64,000 nt of DNA, taken from Streptomyces qinzhouensis (GTDB lineage Bacteria > Actinomycetota > Actinomycetes > Streptomycetales > Streptomycetaceae). Shown here piece after piece: positions 19,350-27,436 of this stretch. The stretch covers positions 4,898,001 to 4,962,000 of the forward strand of contig NZ_CP042266.1 in the NCBI RefSeq assembly GCF_007856155.1. The letters run 5' to 3'. The position numbers and the translations under genes were made by a program. The notes beneath the pieces are model-generated. The model saw nothing but the letters and a program-made list of their open reading frames with translations, ran no database searches and had not been told where the DNA came from. How positions within the stretch are numbered: the stretch's first letter is position 1; every line of letters starts with the position of its first letter.

Positions 19350-20488
19350 AGAAGTTCGACAAGGAGCGGGTGCTCCTGGGGCTCGCCGCCCCCCTGCTGG
19401 CGATCGTGGTCGCCTTCCTGGTCACGGCGCTGGTGCTGGCCGTGACCGGCAAGGAGCCGTTCAACGCCTTCAGCATCATGTTCGACTACGGCTCGAAGTC
19501 GGACAGCCAGGTCTACATCGTCAACAAGGCCACGACGTACTACCTCGCGGGCATCGCGGTCGCCATCGGCTTCCGGATGAACCTGTTCAACATCGGGGTC
19601 GACGGCCAGTACCGGCTCGCGGCCTTCTTCGCCGCCGCCCTCGGCGGCGCGCTGACCCTGCCGGGTCCGGTGCAGATCCCGCTGATCATCCTCTGCGCGA
19701 TGCTGGTCGGCGCCATGTGGGCCGGTATCGCCGGTCTCCTCAAGGTCACCCGCGGCGTCAGCGAGGTCGTCTCGACGATCATGCTGAACGCGATCGCCAC
19801 CGCGATCATCGGCTATCTGCTCCAGCAGGGCCGGCTCGGCCACCTCGACCAGGCCGGGACCAAGGTCTCCACCAAGCCGATCCCGGAGTCCGCCCGCTTC
19901 TTCGAGTTCCCGACCCAGCCCGCGCCGGTGTGGGGCTTCATCGTGGTCGCCGTGATCGTCGGTGTGGCGTACTGGTTCACCCTCTCCCGTACCCGCTTCG
20001 GCTTCGACCTGCGCACCGTCGGCCAGTCCGGCTCGGCGGCCCAGGCCAGCGGCGTGAACGTGAAGAAGATGGTCCTCACGTCCATGCTGATCTCCGGCGC
20101 CGCCGCCGGTCTGGTCGGCATGCCGACCCTGCTCAACGACAGCTACGAGTACAGCGGCGACTTCCCGGTCGGCATCGGCTTCACCGGTATCGCCATCGCC
20201 CTGCTCGGCCGCAACCACCCGGTCGGTATCGCGCTCGGCGCCCTGCTCTGGGCCTTCCTGGAGCGCGGCAGCGGCCAGCTGGAATTCGAGGGCTACGACA
20301 AGGAGATCGTCGGCGTCATCCAGGGCGTCATCGTCCTCTGCGTGGTCATCGCCTACGAAGTCGTACGACGCTACGGCCTCAAGCGCCAGCAGCGGCAGGT
20401 CGGCGCCAAGCTCGCCGCCCAGGCCCGGTCCAACGGCACCGGTAACAACGGCAACGGCAACACCGACAAGCAGGAGGTGTCGGCGTGA
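19346..20488 (+). CDS. nucleoside ABC importer permease 1
   Basis: This 380-residue membrane protein of the BPD_transp_2 family starts with an ATG in an ATGA overlap with the ATPase stop. About nine or ten hydrophobic segments are visible, beginning with LLGLAAPLLAIVVAFLVTA. The family motif GFRMNLFNIGVDGQYRLAA (about 77-95) corresponds to the conserved cytoplasmic loop, and the EVVSTIMLNAIA segment near 145-156 is typical of nucleoside permeases. The C-terminus is a charged tail with Asn-Gly repeats (NGTGNNGNGN). It should form the channel together with the next gene product and take up nucleosides delivered by the BMP lipoprotein. Confidence 0.92.
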   Translation: MKKFDKERVLLGLAAPLLAIVVAFLVTALVLAVTGKEPFNAFSIMFDYGSKSDSQVYIVNKATTYYLAGIAVAIGFRMNLFNIGVDGQYRLAAFFAAALGGALTLPGPVQIPLIILCAMLVGAMWAGIAGLLKVTRGVSEVVSTIMLNAIATAIIGYLLQQGRLGHLDQAGTKVSTKPIPESARFFEFPTQPAPVWGFIVVAVIVGVAYWFTLSRTRFGFDLRTVGQSGSAAQASGVNVKKMVLTSMLISGAAAGLVGMPTLLNDSYEYSGDFPVGIGFTGIAIALLGRNHPVGIALGALLWAFLERGSGQLEFEGYDKEIVGVIQGVIVLCVVIAYEVVRRYGLKRQQRQVGAKLAAQARSNGTGNNGNGNTDKQEVSA

Positions 20489-21774
20489 CCGCCACGGCGA
20501 CCACGACTCCGCCGCCCGCCGCCCCCCGGGTGAGCGGCGGCAAGGGCGGCCGCACCCGCCTCTCCTTCCCCATGATCCTGCTGGTCATCGCGGGCGCGCT
20601 GGTCGCGCTCTCCGCGGTACGGGTCATCACCGGGGCCGACGACATCACCTCCTCCGGCCTGATCAGCGCCTCCCTCGCGCTCGCCGTCCCGATCGGCCTC
20701 GCCGGTCTCGGCGGACTCTGGGCCGAGCGGGCGGGCGTCGTCAACATCGGCCTCGAAGGCATGATGATCCTCGGCACCTTCTTCGGTGCCTGGGCCGGCT
20801 GGCAGACCGACCCGTGGATCGGCGTACTCGCCGGTGTGCTGGGCGGCATGTTCGGCGGACTGCTCCATGCGATCGCCACCGTCACCTTCGGTGTCGACCA
20901 CATCATCTCCGGTATCGCGATCAACATCCTGGCGCTGGGTATCACCACCTACTTCGCCAAGCTCTGGTTCAACAGCGGTGAGGCCGCGGCCAAGGGCGGC
21001 AGCCCCAAGCAGTCGCCGCCGTCGGACGACATCGCGACCGTGACCCTGCCGGGCCTCTCGGGCTTCTTCGAATCCGTCGAGAAGCACGAGTGGTTCTTCG
21101 TCTCGGACGTGGCGGGCATCCTCGGCGGCCTGGTCACCGATGTCTCGCTGCTGACGATCGTCGCGATCCTGCTCTTCTTCGGCACCTTCGCCGTGCTGTG
21201 GAAGACCGGCTTCGGACTGCGGCTGCGGTCCTGCGGCGAGAACCCCATCGCGGCCGAGTCCCTCGGCGTCAACGTCTACAAGTACAAGTACATCGCCGTG
21301 ATCATCTCCGGTGGTATGGCCGGTCTCGGCGGCGCCTTCCTCTCCCTGGTCACCTCGCACATCTACAACGAGGGCCAGACCGGCGGCCGCGGCTATATCG
21401 GCCTCGCGGCGATGATCTTCGGTAACTGGCGGCCCGGCGGGCTCGCCATGGGCGCCGGACTCTTCGGCTACGCCGACGCCCTCCAGCTCCGCAACGGCGG
21501 CCAGTCCGTCCACGCGCTGCTCCTGCTGCTCGTGGTCATCCTCGTCGGCCTCACGATCTGGAAGTACTACCGCAAGGCCTTCGTCCCGGCGACTGTCAGC
21601 GCCGTGATCGCGGCGGCCGTCCTGGTCTGGTACCTCGGTACGGACACCGTCCCGACCGAGTTCGTGACCGCGACCCCGTACATCGTGACGCTGCTGGTCC
21701 TCTCGCTCTCCGCGCAACGGCTGAGAATGCCGAAGGCGGACGGTATGCGCTATCGCAAGGGGCAAGGCAAATGA
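20485..21774 (+). CDS. nucleoside ABC importer permease 2
   Basis: This 429-residue protein starts at a GTG overlapping the previous stop by 4 bp (GTGA). It is the second BPD_transp_2 permease: LWAERAGVVNIGLEGMMILG (about 80-99) is the conserved loop of this subunit type, followed by HIISGIAINILALGITTYF. A hydrophilic insert (about 170-205, with SPPSDDIATV) and several more membrane segments follow. The sequence GYIGLAAMIFGNWRPGG is also a family hallmark. It pairs with the first permease and the fused ATPase. The stop overlaps the cdd start (ATGA), so translation of transporter and deaminase is coupled. Confidence 0.92.
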   Translation: MTATATTTPPPAAPRVSGGKGGRTRLSFPMILLVIAGALVALSAVRVITGADDITSSGLISASLALAVPIGLAGLGGLWAERAGVVNIGLEGMMILGTFFGAWAGWQTDPWIGVLAGVLGGMFGGLLHAIATVTFGVDHIISGIAINILALGITTYFAKLWFNSGEAAAKGGSPKQSPPSDDIATVTLPGLSGFFESVEKHEWFFVSDVAGILGGLVTDVSLLTIVAILLFFGTFAVLWKTGFGLRLRSCGENPIAAESLGVNVYKYKYIAVIISGGMAGLGGAFLSLVTSHIYNEGQTGGRGYIGLAAMIFGNWRPGGLAMGAGLFGYADALQLRNGGQSVHALLLLLVVILVGLTIWKYYRKAFVPATVSAVIAAAVLVWYLGTDTVPTEFVTATPYIVTLLVLSLSAQRLRMPKADGMRYRKGQGK

Positions 21775-22178
21775 CCGCGGCCGCCGCGCCGGACGCGTTC
21801 GACTGGGAGGCCCTGCGGGTGCGGGCGCGTGAGGCGATGGCCCATGCGTACGTTCCGTACTCGGACTTCCCGGTCGGTGCGGCCGCCCGGGCCGACGACG
21901 GCCGCACGGTCACCGGCTGCAATGTCGAGAACGCCTCCTACGGCCTCTCGCTCTGCGCCGAGTGCGGTCTGATCTCCCAGCTCCAGCTCGGCGGCGGCGG
22001 CCGGCTGACCCACTTCACCTGCGTCGACGGCCGGGGCGAGAGCCTCGTACCGTGCGGCCGGTGCCGTCAGCTGCTGTACGAGTTCGGGGGGCCCGGGCTG
22101 CTGCTCGACACCCCCGGCGGCATCGTGACCATGGCCGAGCTGCTGCCGCAGCCGTTCGGCCCGGCGCATCTGGCCTGA
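21771..22178 (+). CDS. cdd: cytidine deaminase
   Basis: This 135-residue protein is a short, tetrameric-type cytidine deaminase that converts cytidine and deoxycytidine to uridine and deoxyuridine. The N-terminal MAHAYVPYSDFPVGAA binds substrate. NVENASYGLSLCAE holds the catalytic Glu and first zinc Cys, and PCGRCRQ gives the other two zinc ligands. The start ATG overlaps the permease stop. Position directly behind the importer means imported cytidine is deaminated at once and the product is passed to DeoA-type phosphorolysis. The short tail after the last helix is normal for the family. Confidence 0.95.
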   Translation: MTAAAAPDAFDWEALRVRAREAMAHAYVPYSDFPVGAAARADDGRTVTGCNVENASYGLSLCAECGLISQLQLGGGGRLTHFTCVDGRGESLVPCGRCRQLLYEFGGPGLLLDTPGGIVTMAELLPQPFGPAHLA

Positions 22179-22184
22179 ACCCGG

Positions 22185-22221
22185 CGCGGCCCCTTCCCCG
22201 GAACCCGGAGAAGGGGCCGCG
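22185..22221 (+). terminator. hairpin between cdd and deoA
   Basis: Arms CGCGGCCCCTT (22185-22195) and AAGGGGCCGCG (22211-22221) form a perfect 11-bp stem. It may end the importer-cdd transcript or reduce read-through into deoA. Confidence 0.65.
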
Positions 22222-22343
22222 CGGCCATTTCCGGCCCGTACGTCCGGGCGCCCCGGCCACCATCCCCGGCCCCCACCGCGGGCGGAACCACACCCTCGAT
22301 CACCCGCTCCGCCCCGCACCATCCGCACCACAGGAGGAACACC

Positions 22344-23621
22344 ATGGACGCCATCTCCGTCATCCGCACCAAGCGCGACCGCGGCGAACTCTCCGGTGAG
22401 CAGATCGACTGGGTCATCGACGCCTACACCCGCGGTACGGTCGCCGACGAGCAGATGTCGTCGCTGGCGATGGCGATCCTGCTCAACGGCATGAACCGGA
22501 CCGAGATCGCCCGCTGGACCGCGGCGATGATCGCCTCCGGCGAGCGGATGAGCTTCGACTCCCTCAGCCGCCCCACCGCCGACAAGCACTCCACCGGCGG
22601 CGTCGGCGACAAGATCACCCTCCCGCTCGCCCCGCTGGTCGCCGCCTGCGGCGCCGCCGTACCGCAGCTGTCGGGCCGCGGCCTCGGCCACACCGGCGGC
22701 ACCCTCGACAAGCTGGAGTCCATCCCGGGCTGGCGGGCGCTGCTCTCCAACGAGGAGATGCTCAGCGTCCTCGACTCCACCGGCGCGGTGATCTGCGCGG
22801 CCGGCGACGGGCTCGCCCCCGCCGACAAGAAGCTGTACGCGCTGCGCGATGTCACCGGCACCGTGGAGGCGATCCCGCTGATCGCCTCCTCCATCATGTC
22901 CAAGAAGATCGCCGAGGGCACCGGCTCCCTCGTCCTCGACGTCAAGGTCGGCTCCGGCGCCTTTATGAAGAACCTGGAGGACGCCCGGGAGCTGGCGTCC
23001 ACCATGGTCGCCCTCGGCACCGACAGCGGAGTCCGTACGGTCGCCCTGCTCACCGACATGTCCACCCCGCTGGGCCTGACGGCGGGCAACGCCCTGGAAG
23101 TCCGCGAGTCCGTGGAGGTCCTCGCGGGCGGCGGCCCGGCCGATGTGGTCGAACTGACCCTCGCCCTGGCCCGGGAGATGCTCACCGCCGCCGGTCTGCC
23201 CGACGCCGATCCGGCGAAGGCCCTGGCCGACGGCTCCGCGATGGACGTCTGGCGCCGGATGATCAGCGCCCAGGGCGGCGACCCGGACGCGGAGCTGCCG
23301 GTGGCCCGGGAGCGGCACATCGTCACCGCCCCCGCCTCGGGTGTCCTCACCCGCCTCGACGCCTACGACATCGGCCTCGCCGCCTGGCGCCTGGGCGCCG
23401 GCCGCGCCCGCAAGGAGGACCCGGTGCAGGCGGGTGCCGGTGTCGAGCTGCACGCCAAGCCGGGCGACACCGTCACGGCCGGGCAGCCGCTGCTGACCCT
23501 GCACACGGACACCCCGGAGAAGTTCGACTACGCGCTGGAGCCCCTGTCGACGGCGTTCGACATCGCCCCGGCGGGCACGGCCTTCACCCAGGGCCCGATC
23601 GTCCTGGACCGTATTTCCTGA
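22344..23621 (+). CDS. deoA: thymidine (pyrimidine-nucleoside) phosphorylase
   Basis: This 425-residue enzyme splits thymidine or deoxyuridine with phosphate into base and deoxyribose 1-phosphate. Motifs include the N-terminal helical domain (VIDAYTRGTVADEQMSSLAMAI), KHSTGGVGDK (about 84-93) for phosphate, and SGRGLGHTGGTLDKLE (about 113-128), the thymidine/pyrimidine phosphorylase signature. The C-terminal domain (GVLTRLDAYDIGLAAWRLGAG) completes the dimer form. The ATG at 22344 has an excellent GGAGGA ribosome site 7 bases upstream. It follows cdd by 165 bp with a hairpin between. I saw no palindromic operator of its own, so it probably depends on the upstream operon promoter. Confidence 0.95.
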   Translation: MDAISVIRTKRDRGELSGEQIDWVIDAYTRGTVADEQMSSLAMAILLNGMNRTEIARWTAAMIASGERMSFDSLSRPTADKHSTGGVGDKITLPLAPLVAACGAAVPQLSGRGLGHTGGTLDKLESIPGWRALLSNEEMLSVLDSTGAVICAAGDGLAPADKKLYALRDVTGTVEAIPLIASSIMSKKIAEGTGSLVLDVKVGSGAFMKNLEDARELASTMVALGTDSGVRTVALLTDMSTPLGLTAGNALEVRESVEVLAGGGPADVVELTLALAREMLTAAGLPDADPAKALADGSAMDVWRRMISAQGGDPDAELPVARERHIVTAPASGVLTRLDAYDIGLAAWRLGAGRARKEDPVQAGAGVELHAKPGDTVTAGQPLLTLHTDTPEKFDYALEPLSTAFDIAPAGTAFTQGPIVLDRIS

Positions 23622-23750
23622 CGTCGGGCATCTGGACCCGCCCCGGGACCGGAGGCGAACCGAGCCTCAAAAAGGCGATGATTCTGGGTGCGGTCCCCGG
23701 TCCCTACAGCGTGAAAACGCCGGACAACGACGGAACGGGGACCGTGACCC

Positions 23751-24095
23751 ATGTGCCCAGGCACCTCGACCACCACCACCAGCGGCGACACCGGAGACCC
23801 GGTGATCGTGCGGATCTCCGGGCGGGTGCTCCCCGCCGATGTACCGAGGCTCTGCGCCGAGCTGAGCGCGAAGCTCGGTGACGGTACGGCGGGGGAGGCG
23901 GTGTGTGATGTACGGGAGCTGACCGGCGCCGATCTGATCACGGTCGACGCCGTCGCCCGGCTCCATCTCACCGCCCGCCGCCTCGGCTGCCGGCTGAGCC
24001 TGCGCGATACCCCGGCCGAACTGCTGGCGCTGCTGCATCTGGTGGGCCTTGCCGACCTCGCGACGCACAGCGGCCCCGGCCCGGGCGCCTTCTAG
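23751..24095 (+). CDS. STAS-domain protein
   Basis: This 114-residue protein has the single STAS fold of anti-anti-sigma and sulfate-transporter tails. The order is a strand (VIVRISGRVL), a helix (ADVPRLCAELSAKL), then EAVCDVRELTGADLITVDAVARL at about 50-72. There the usual phosphorylated Ser/Thr of SpoIIAA-type proteins would fall near DLITVD. The last helix contains LLALLHLVGL. The ATG at 23751 has only a weak GGGGA site. It may regulate an anti-sigma factor or act as a small sensor, but the target is unknown. It converges with the sigma factor gene and overlaps its 3' end by 4 bp. Confidence 0.65.
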   Translation: MCPGTSTTTTSGDTGDPVIVRISGRVLPADVPRLCAELSAKLGDGTAGEAVCDVRELTGADLITVDAVARLHLTARRLGCRLSLRDTPAELLALLHLVGLADLATHSGPGPGAF

Positions 24096-25123
24096 CCGTC
24101 CGCGGGCTCCGCCTCCAAACGGTCGGGCAGACCGAAGAGGGGGAACCAGCGGGCGGTGTCGAGGAAGGAGTTGATGCCCGCGATCTTGCCGTCCCTGATG
24201 TCCATGACCATGAGCGCCCACGGCGTATGCCCGTTGCCGTCCTCCGCCTCGTGGTAGTGGGCGAAGGCGGGCATTCCATTGGCCACGGTCGGCACGAGCC
24301 GGGAGCCGCGGCAGACCGAACCGACGCCCAGCATCCAGCCCACGATGTTCTCGTGGCCCTGGAGCCAGAGGTCGTACGGCGGCATGGAGAGCGTGGCGTC
24401 GTCGTGGAGGACGGCGGTCAGCGCCTCCATGTCGTACCCCTCGAAGGCGGCGACATAGCGCTCCAGCAGCTCGCGCTGCTCCTCGTCGAGCGGGTCCGCG
24501 GCGTCGGACGCGGCGGGCGGCGATTCGGCGAGCGTGGCCCGGGCCCGCTGGAGCGCGCTGTTCACCGAGGCGACCGAGGTGCCGAGCAGCTCGGCGACCT
24601 CGGACGCCTTCCAGGACAGCACCTCGCGCAGGATCAGCACGGCCCGCTGCTTCGGCGGCAGATGCTGGAGGGCGGCGACGAACGCCAGCCGGATGGTCTC
24701 CCGCTCGACGGCGGTGTCCGCCGGGTCCCCGGCGGACGGCAGCACCCGCCCGTCGGGCACCGGCTCGAGCCAGGTGGCCTCGGGGTGGGCGGTGAGCCGG
24801 GCCTGGGCCACCGGCGTCGGGCCCGACAGGTCCATCGGCCGGGCCCGGCGGTTGCCCGCGTTCAGCATGTCGAGGCAGACGTTCGTCGCGATGCGGTACA
24901 GCCAGGACCGCAGCGACGAACGTCCTTCGAACTTCCCGACGCTCCGCCAGGCGCGGACCATCGTGTCCTGAACCGCGTCCTCCGCCTCGAAGGAGGAGCC
25001 GAGCATGCGGTAGCAGTAGCCGGTCAACTCCCGGCGATACCGCTCCAGATCCGCTTCCAGGGCCTTCGTCCCACCCCGGGAGCCCTCCCCGTCGCTCTTG
25101 TCCGTCGTTGCCAGATCACTCAT
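24092..25123 (-). CDS. sigma-70 factor with SnoaL-like C-terminal domain (SigG/SigX5 type)
   Basis: This protein of about 343 residues is an ECF-like sigma factor with an extra C-terminal domain. Region 2 reads LTGYCYRMLGSSFEAEDAVQ then SSLRSWLYRIATNVCLDML. Region 4 has LQHLPPKQRAVLILREVL and the helix-turn-helix ASEVAELLGTSVASVNSALQRAR. From about residue 215 a SnoaL/NTF2-like fold follows (LLERYVAAFEGYDMEALTAVLHDDATLSMPP split over two helices and strands, then MVMDIRDGKIAGINSFLD). This layout matches the TIGR02960 group that contains mycobacterial SigG. The start ATG at 25123 has AGGGGTGG five bases upstream; an ATG at 25144 is less likely. The SnoaL part may sense a ligand or hold the factor inactive; no anti-sigma gene is adjacent. 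Confidence 0.85.
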   Translation of the reverse strand: MSDLATTDKSDGEGSRGGTKALEADLERYRRELTGYCYRMLGSSFEAEDAVQDTMVRAWRSVGKFEGRSSLRSWLYRIATNVCLDMLNAGNRRARPMDLSGPTPVAQARLTAHPEATWLEPVPDGRVLPSAGDPADTAVERETIRLAFVAALQHLPPKQRAVLILREVLSWKASEVAELLGTSVASVNSALQRARATLAESPPAASDAADPLDEEQRELLERYVAAFEGYDMEALTAVLHDDATLSMPPYDLWLQGHENIVGWMLGVGSVCRGSRLVPTVANGMPAFAHYHEAEDGNGHTPWALMVMDIRDGKIAGINSFLDTARWFPLFGLPDRLEAEPADG

Positions 25124-25190
25124 CGGGTCCACCCCTGTACCCATCGGCTCCAGTACTCCGGAACCTACAGGAGGGCACTGACAGCGCGGC

Positions 25191-25886
25191 TCAGGTTCCG
25201 GCCTTCTTGCCCCAGACGAAGACCTCGTCGCCGTTCCTCAGCATGCTCCAGTACTTCTTCGCGGCGGCCGGGGTCATGTTGACGCAGCCGGCGGAGCCGG
25301 GCGGGCTGTGGATCGGCTTGGTGACGGAGTGGAACGCCTGCCCGCCGTCGAAGAACTGGGCGTACGGCATCGGCACCTTGTAGAGGCTGGAGAAGTGGTT
25401 GATGTTCCGCCAGTAGATCTTCTTCAGACCGGTACGGGTCTCGGCACCGTCCCGGCCGGTACGGATCGGAACCGGACCGTACGCCAGCTTCTTGCCGTCC
25501 TGGATCCAGCTCAGCTGCCGGGTCAGGTCGACACAGGCGATCCGGCCCTTGTTGGTCGGGCAGCTGCCGGCCTTGTTCGGGTTGGACCCGGCGGCCTTCT
25601 GCGCCAGCATCGTGTTCATGGTCCGCCAGGTGACCGGACCGGCGACCCCGTTGTTCGGGGTGATCCAGTGCTTCTTCTGGAAGGCGAGGATCTTCTTGCA
25701 GTCCGCCGACGACTGCTTTCCGTCGACCTTCAGACCGAGGAACTTCTCGACCTGCTTCTGGTACGGGCCCGGCTTCGTCGAGCACGACGCGGCCTGGGCG
25801 CTGCCGGTGCCCATCACCATCGTCAGCGGAACGATCATCCCCGCGAGCCCGAGTACGACGCCTGCGCGCCTGCGTGTCCTGGCCAT
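25191..25886 (-). CDS. secreted L,D-transpeptidase family protein
   Basis: This 231-residue protein has a Sec signal peptide (RRRAGVVLGLAGMIVPLTMV, cleavage after SAQA near residue 32). An N-terminal peptidoglycan-binding-like region follows (QVEKFLGLKVDG, KKILAFQKKHWITPNNGVAG), then a YkuD-like catalytic domain. The active-site motif reads GSAGCVNM instead of the usual SHGC, with a conserved His upstream in AFHSVTKPIHSP. The Cys nucleophile is therefore present but the neighbouring His is replaced by Ala. It could form 3-3 cross-links or be a variant with altered activity. The start ATG at 25886 is supported by the signal. The gene is monocistronic. Confidence 0.85.
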   Translation of the reverse strand: MARTRRRAGVVLGLAGMIVPLTMVMGTGSAQAASCSTKPGPYQKQVEKFLGLKVDGKQSSADCKKILAFQKKHWITPNNGVAGPVTWRTMNTMLAQKAAGSNPNKAGSCPTNKGRIACVDLTRQLSWIQDGKKLAYGPVPIRTGRDGAETRTGLKKIYWRNINHFSSLYKVPMPYAQFFDGGQAFHSVTKPIHSPPGSAGCVNMTPAAAKKYWSMLRNGDEVFVWGKKAGT

Positions 25887-26024
25887 CGTTGGTCCCCCCT
25901 CAGTTTCCGTTACGAGCCGGTCCTTTCGAACGGCTCGACTGGTATGACGAGGCGTAAGGGAAAGTAGTTGTAGGGAGAATGTCTCGATTCTGGTACAGCG
26001 GCAGGTGCCGGCCCGGATAAGGCG

Positions 26025-26047
26025 TCCGGGGTCCGCCGGACCCCGGA
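26025..26047 (-). terminator. terminator of the MFS gene
   Basis: A perfect 10-bp stem (TCCGGGGTCC and GGACCCCGGA) with a 3-nt loop lies 32 bp beyond the stop of the leftward MFS gene. Confidence 0.65.
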
Positions 26048-26078
26048 TCCGGGCCGACCCGCCGGGCCCGCGAGGGGG

Positions 26079-27374
26079 TCAGCGGCCCCCGGTCGCGACC
26101 ACCAGGCCGCGTCGCGCCGCCACCCGTGCCGCCCAACTGCCGTACGCGGTCAGCGAGACGACCCCGGTGACCGCGAGCAGTCCGAGGGCGACCGTGCCCG
26201 CCCAGCCTCCGGAGTGGAAGGCGATCGCGCCCAGGGTGCCGCCGACGCTGCTGCCGATGTAGTACGAGGACTGGTAGAGCGCCGAGGCCTGCGCCCGGCC
26301 CGTGGTCGCGGTCCGGCTCACCGCGGACGAGGCGACCGCGTGGCCCGCGAAGAACCCGGCCGTGATCAGCACCAGACCCAGCAGGACGGCCGAGAGGGAC
26401 GTGGAGAGCGACAGCAGCAGCCCGGCGGCGGTGGTGACGACCGCCAGGTACAGCGCCCCGCGCCGCCCCAGCCGCTCCACCAGCTTCCCGGCGGATCCGG
26501 AGGAGACCGTACCGACCAGATAGACCAGGAAGACCGAGCCCACGACGCCCGGCGGGAGGCCGAACGGCTCCTCCGTCAGCCGGTATCCGATCATCGTGTA
26601 GACCGCGCCGAACACGGTCATGAAGAGCGCGCCGATCGCGTACAGCCGCCGCAGCAGCGGGTTCGCCAGATGCCCGCGGACCGTGGTGGCCAGGGCCTTC
26701 GGGCTCACCGGAGCCGGGGTGAAGCGGCGCGGCCGGGGCAGCAGCACCCGGAAGGCCACCGCGGCGATCAGCGCCAGGACGCCCACCGCCGCGAGCCCGA
26801 CCCGCCAGCCGCCGAACTGGGCCGCCCAGCCGGTCACGATCCGGCCGCTCATCCCGCCGATGCTGTTGCCCGCGACGAACAGCCCGATCGCCGCGATCAG
26901 CGCCCGGGGCCGTACCTCCTCCGCCAGATAGGCCATCGCGGCGGCCGGCACGCCCGCCAGCGCCGCGCCCTGCAGGGCCCGCAGCGCCACCAGCGACTCC
27001 AGGCTCGGCGCGAGGGGCACCAGCAGACCGAGGACGACGGCGACCGTCAGCGAGACGGTCATCAGGGTGCGCCGCCCGAAGCGCTCGGAGAGCGCGCTGA
27101 GCGGCAGGACGAAGAGGGCGAGCGCACCGGTCGCGGCCGAGACCGTCCAGCTCGCGGCCGACGCCGTCACGCCGAAGTCGGCGGATACCGCCGGCAGCAG
27201 TGCCTGCGTGGAGTAGAGGAGGGCGAAGGCCGCGACACCGGCGGCGAAGAGCGCGAGGCTCATCCGGCGGTAGGCGGGCTGCCCGGGGGAGAGGGGCTCG
27301 GGGAGCGGCGACGGGGCTTCGGGTTCGAGGGCGCCCGCTACGGGAGCGGACGCCTCGGTACTGGCAGCAGGCAT
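26079..27374 (-). CDS. MFS drug/metabolite transporter
   Basis: This 431-residue protein has about 12 membrane segments in two halves, with a short cytoplasmic N-terminus rich in Ala, Glu and Pro. The loop SALSERFGRRTLMTVSLTVA between segments 2 and 3 is the MFS A-motif, and KLVERLGRRGALYLAVV is its counterpart in the second half. Segment 5 reads NSIGGMSGRIVTGW. It resembles the YnfM/arabinose-efflux type. It is transcribed divergently from a LysR gene 62 bp away, with a LysR-type box between, so that regulator most likely controls it. The substrate is unknown. Confidence 0.85.
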   Translation of the reverse strand: MPAASTEASAPVAGALEPEAPSPLPEPLSPGQPAYRRMSLALFAAGVAAFALLYSTQALLPAVSADFGVTASAASWTVSAATGALALFVLPLSALSERFGRRTLMTVSLTVAVVLGLLVPLAPSLESLVALRALQGAALAGVPAAAMAYLAEEVRPRALIAAIGLFVAGNSIGGMSGRIVTGWAAQFGGWRVGLAAVGVLALIAAVAFRVLLPRPRRFTPAPVSPKALATTVRGHLANPLLRRLYAIGALFMTVFGAVYTMIGYRLTEEPFGLPPGVVGSVFLVYLVGTVSSGSAGKLVERLGRRGALYLAVVTTAAGLLLSLSTSLSAVLLGLVLITAGFFAGHAVASSAVSRTATTGRAQASALYQSSYYIGSSVGGTLGAIAFHSGGWAGTVALGLLAVTGVVSLTAYGSWAARVAARRGLVVATGGR

Positions 27375-27400
27375 GTCTCGAACCTACGGGCGGCAATTTC

Positions 27401-27415
27401 ATGCGTCCAATGCAT
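27401..27415. promoter_or_regulatory. LysR-type box between the MFS and LysR genes
   Basis: ATGC-N7-GCAT is an inverted repeat containing the T-N11-A core that LysR regulators usually bind. It lies in the 62-bp divergent promoter region. Confidence 0.55.
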
Positions 27416-27436
27416 AGAACGCCGATAATCGTTCCC

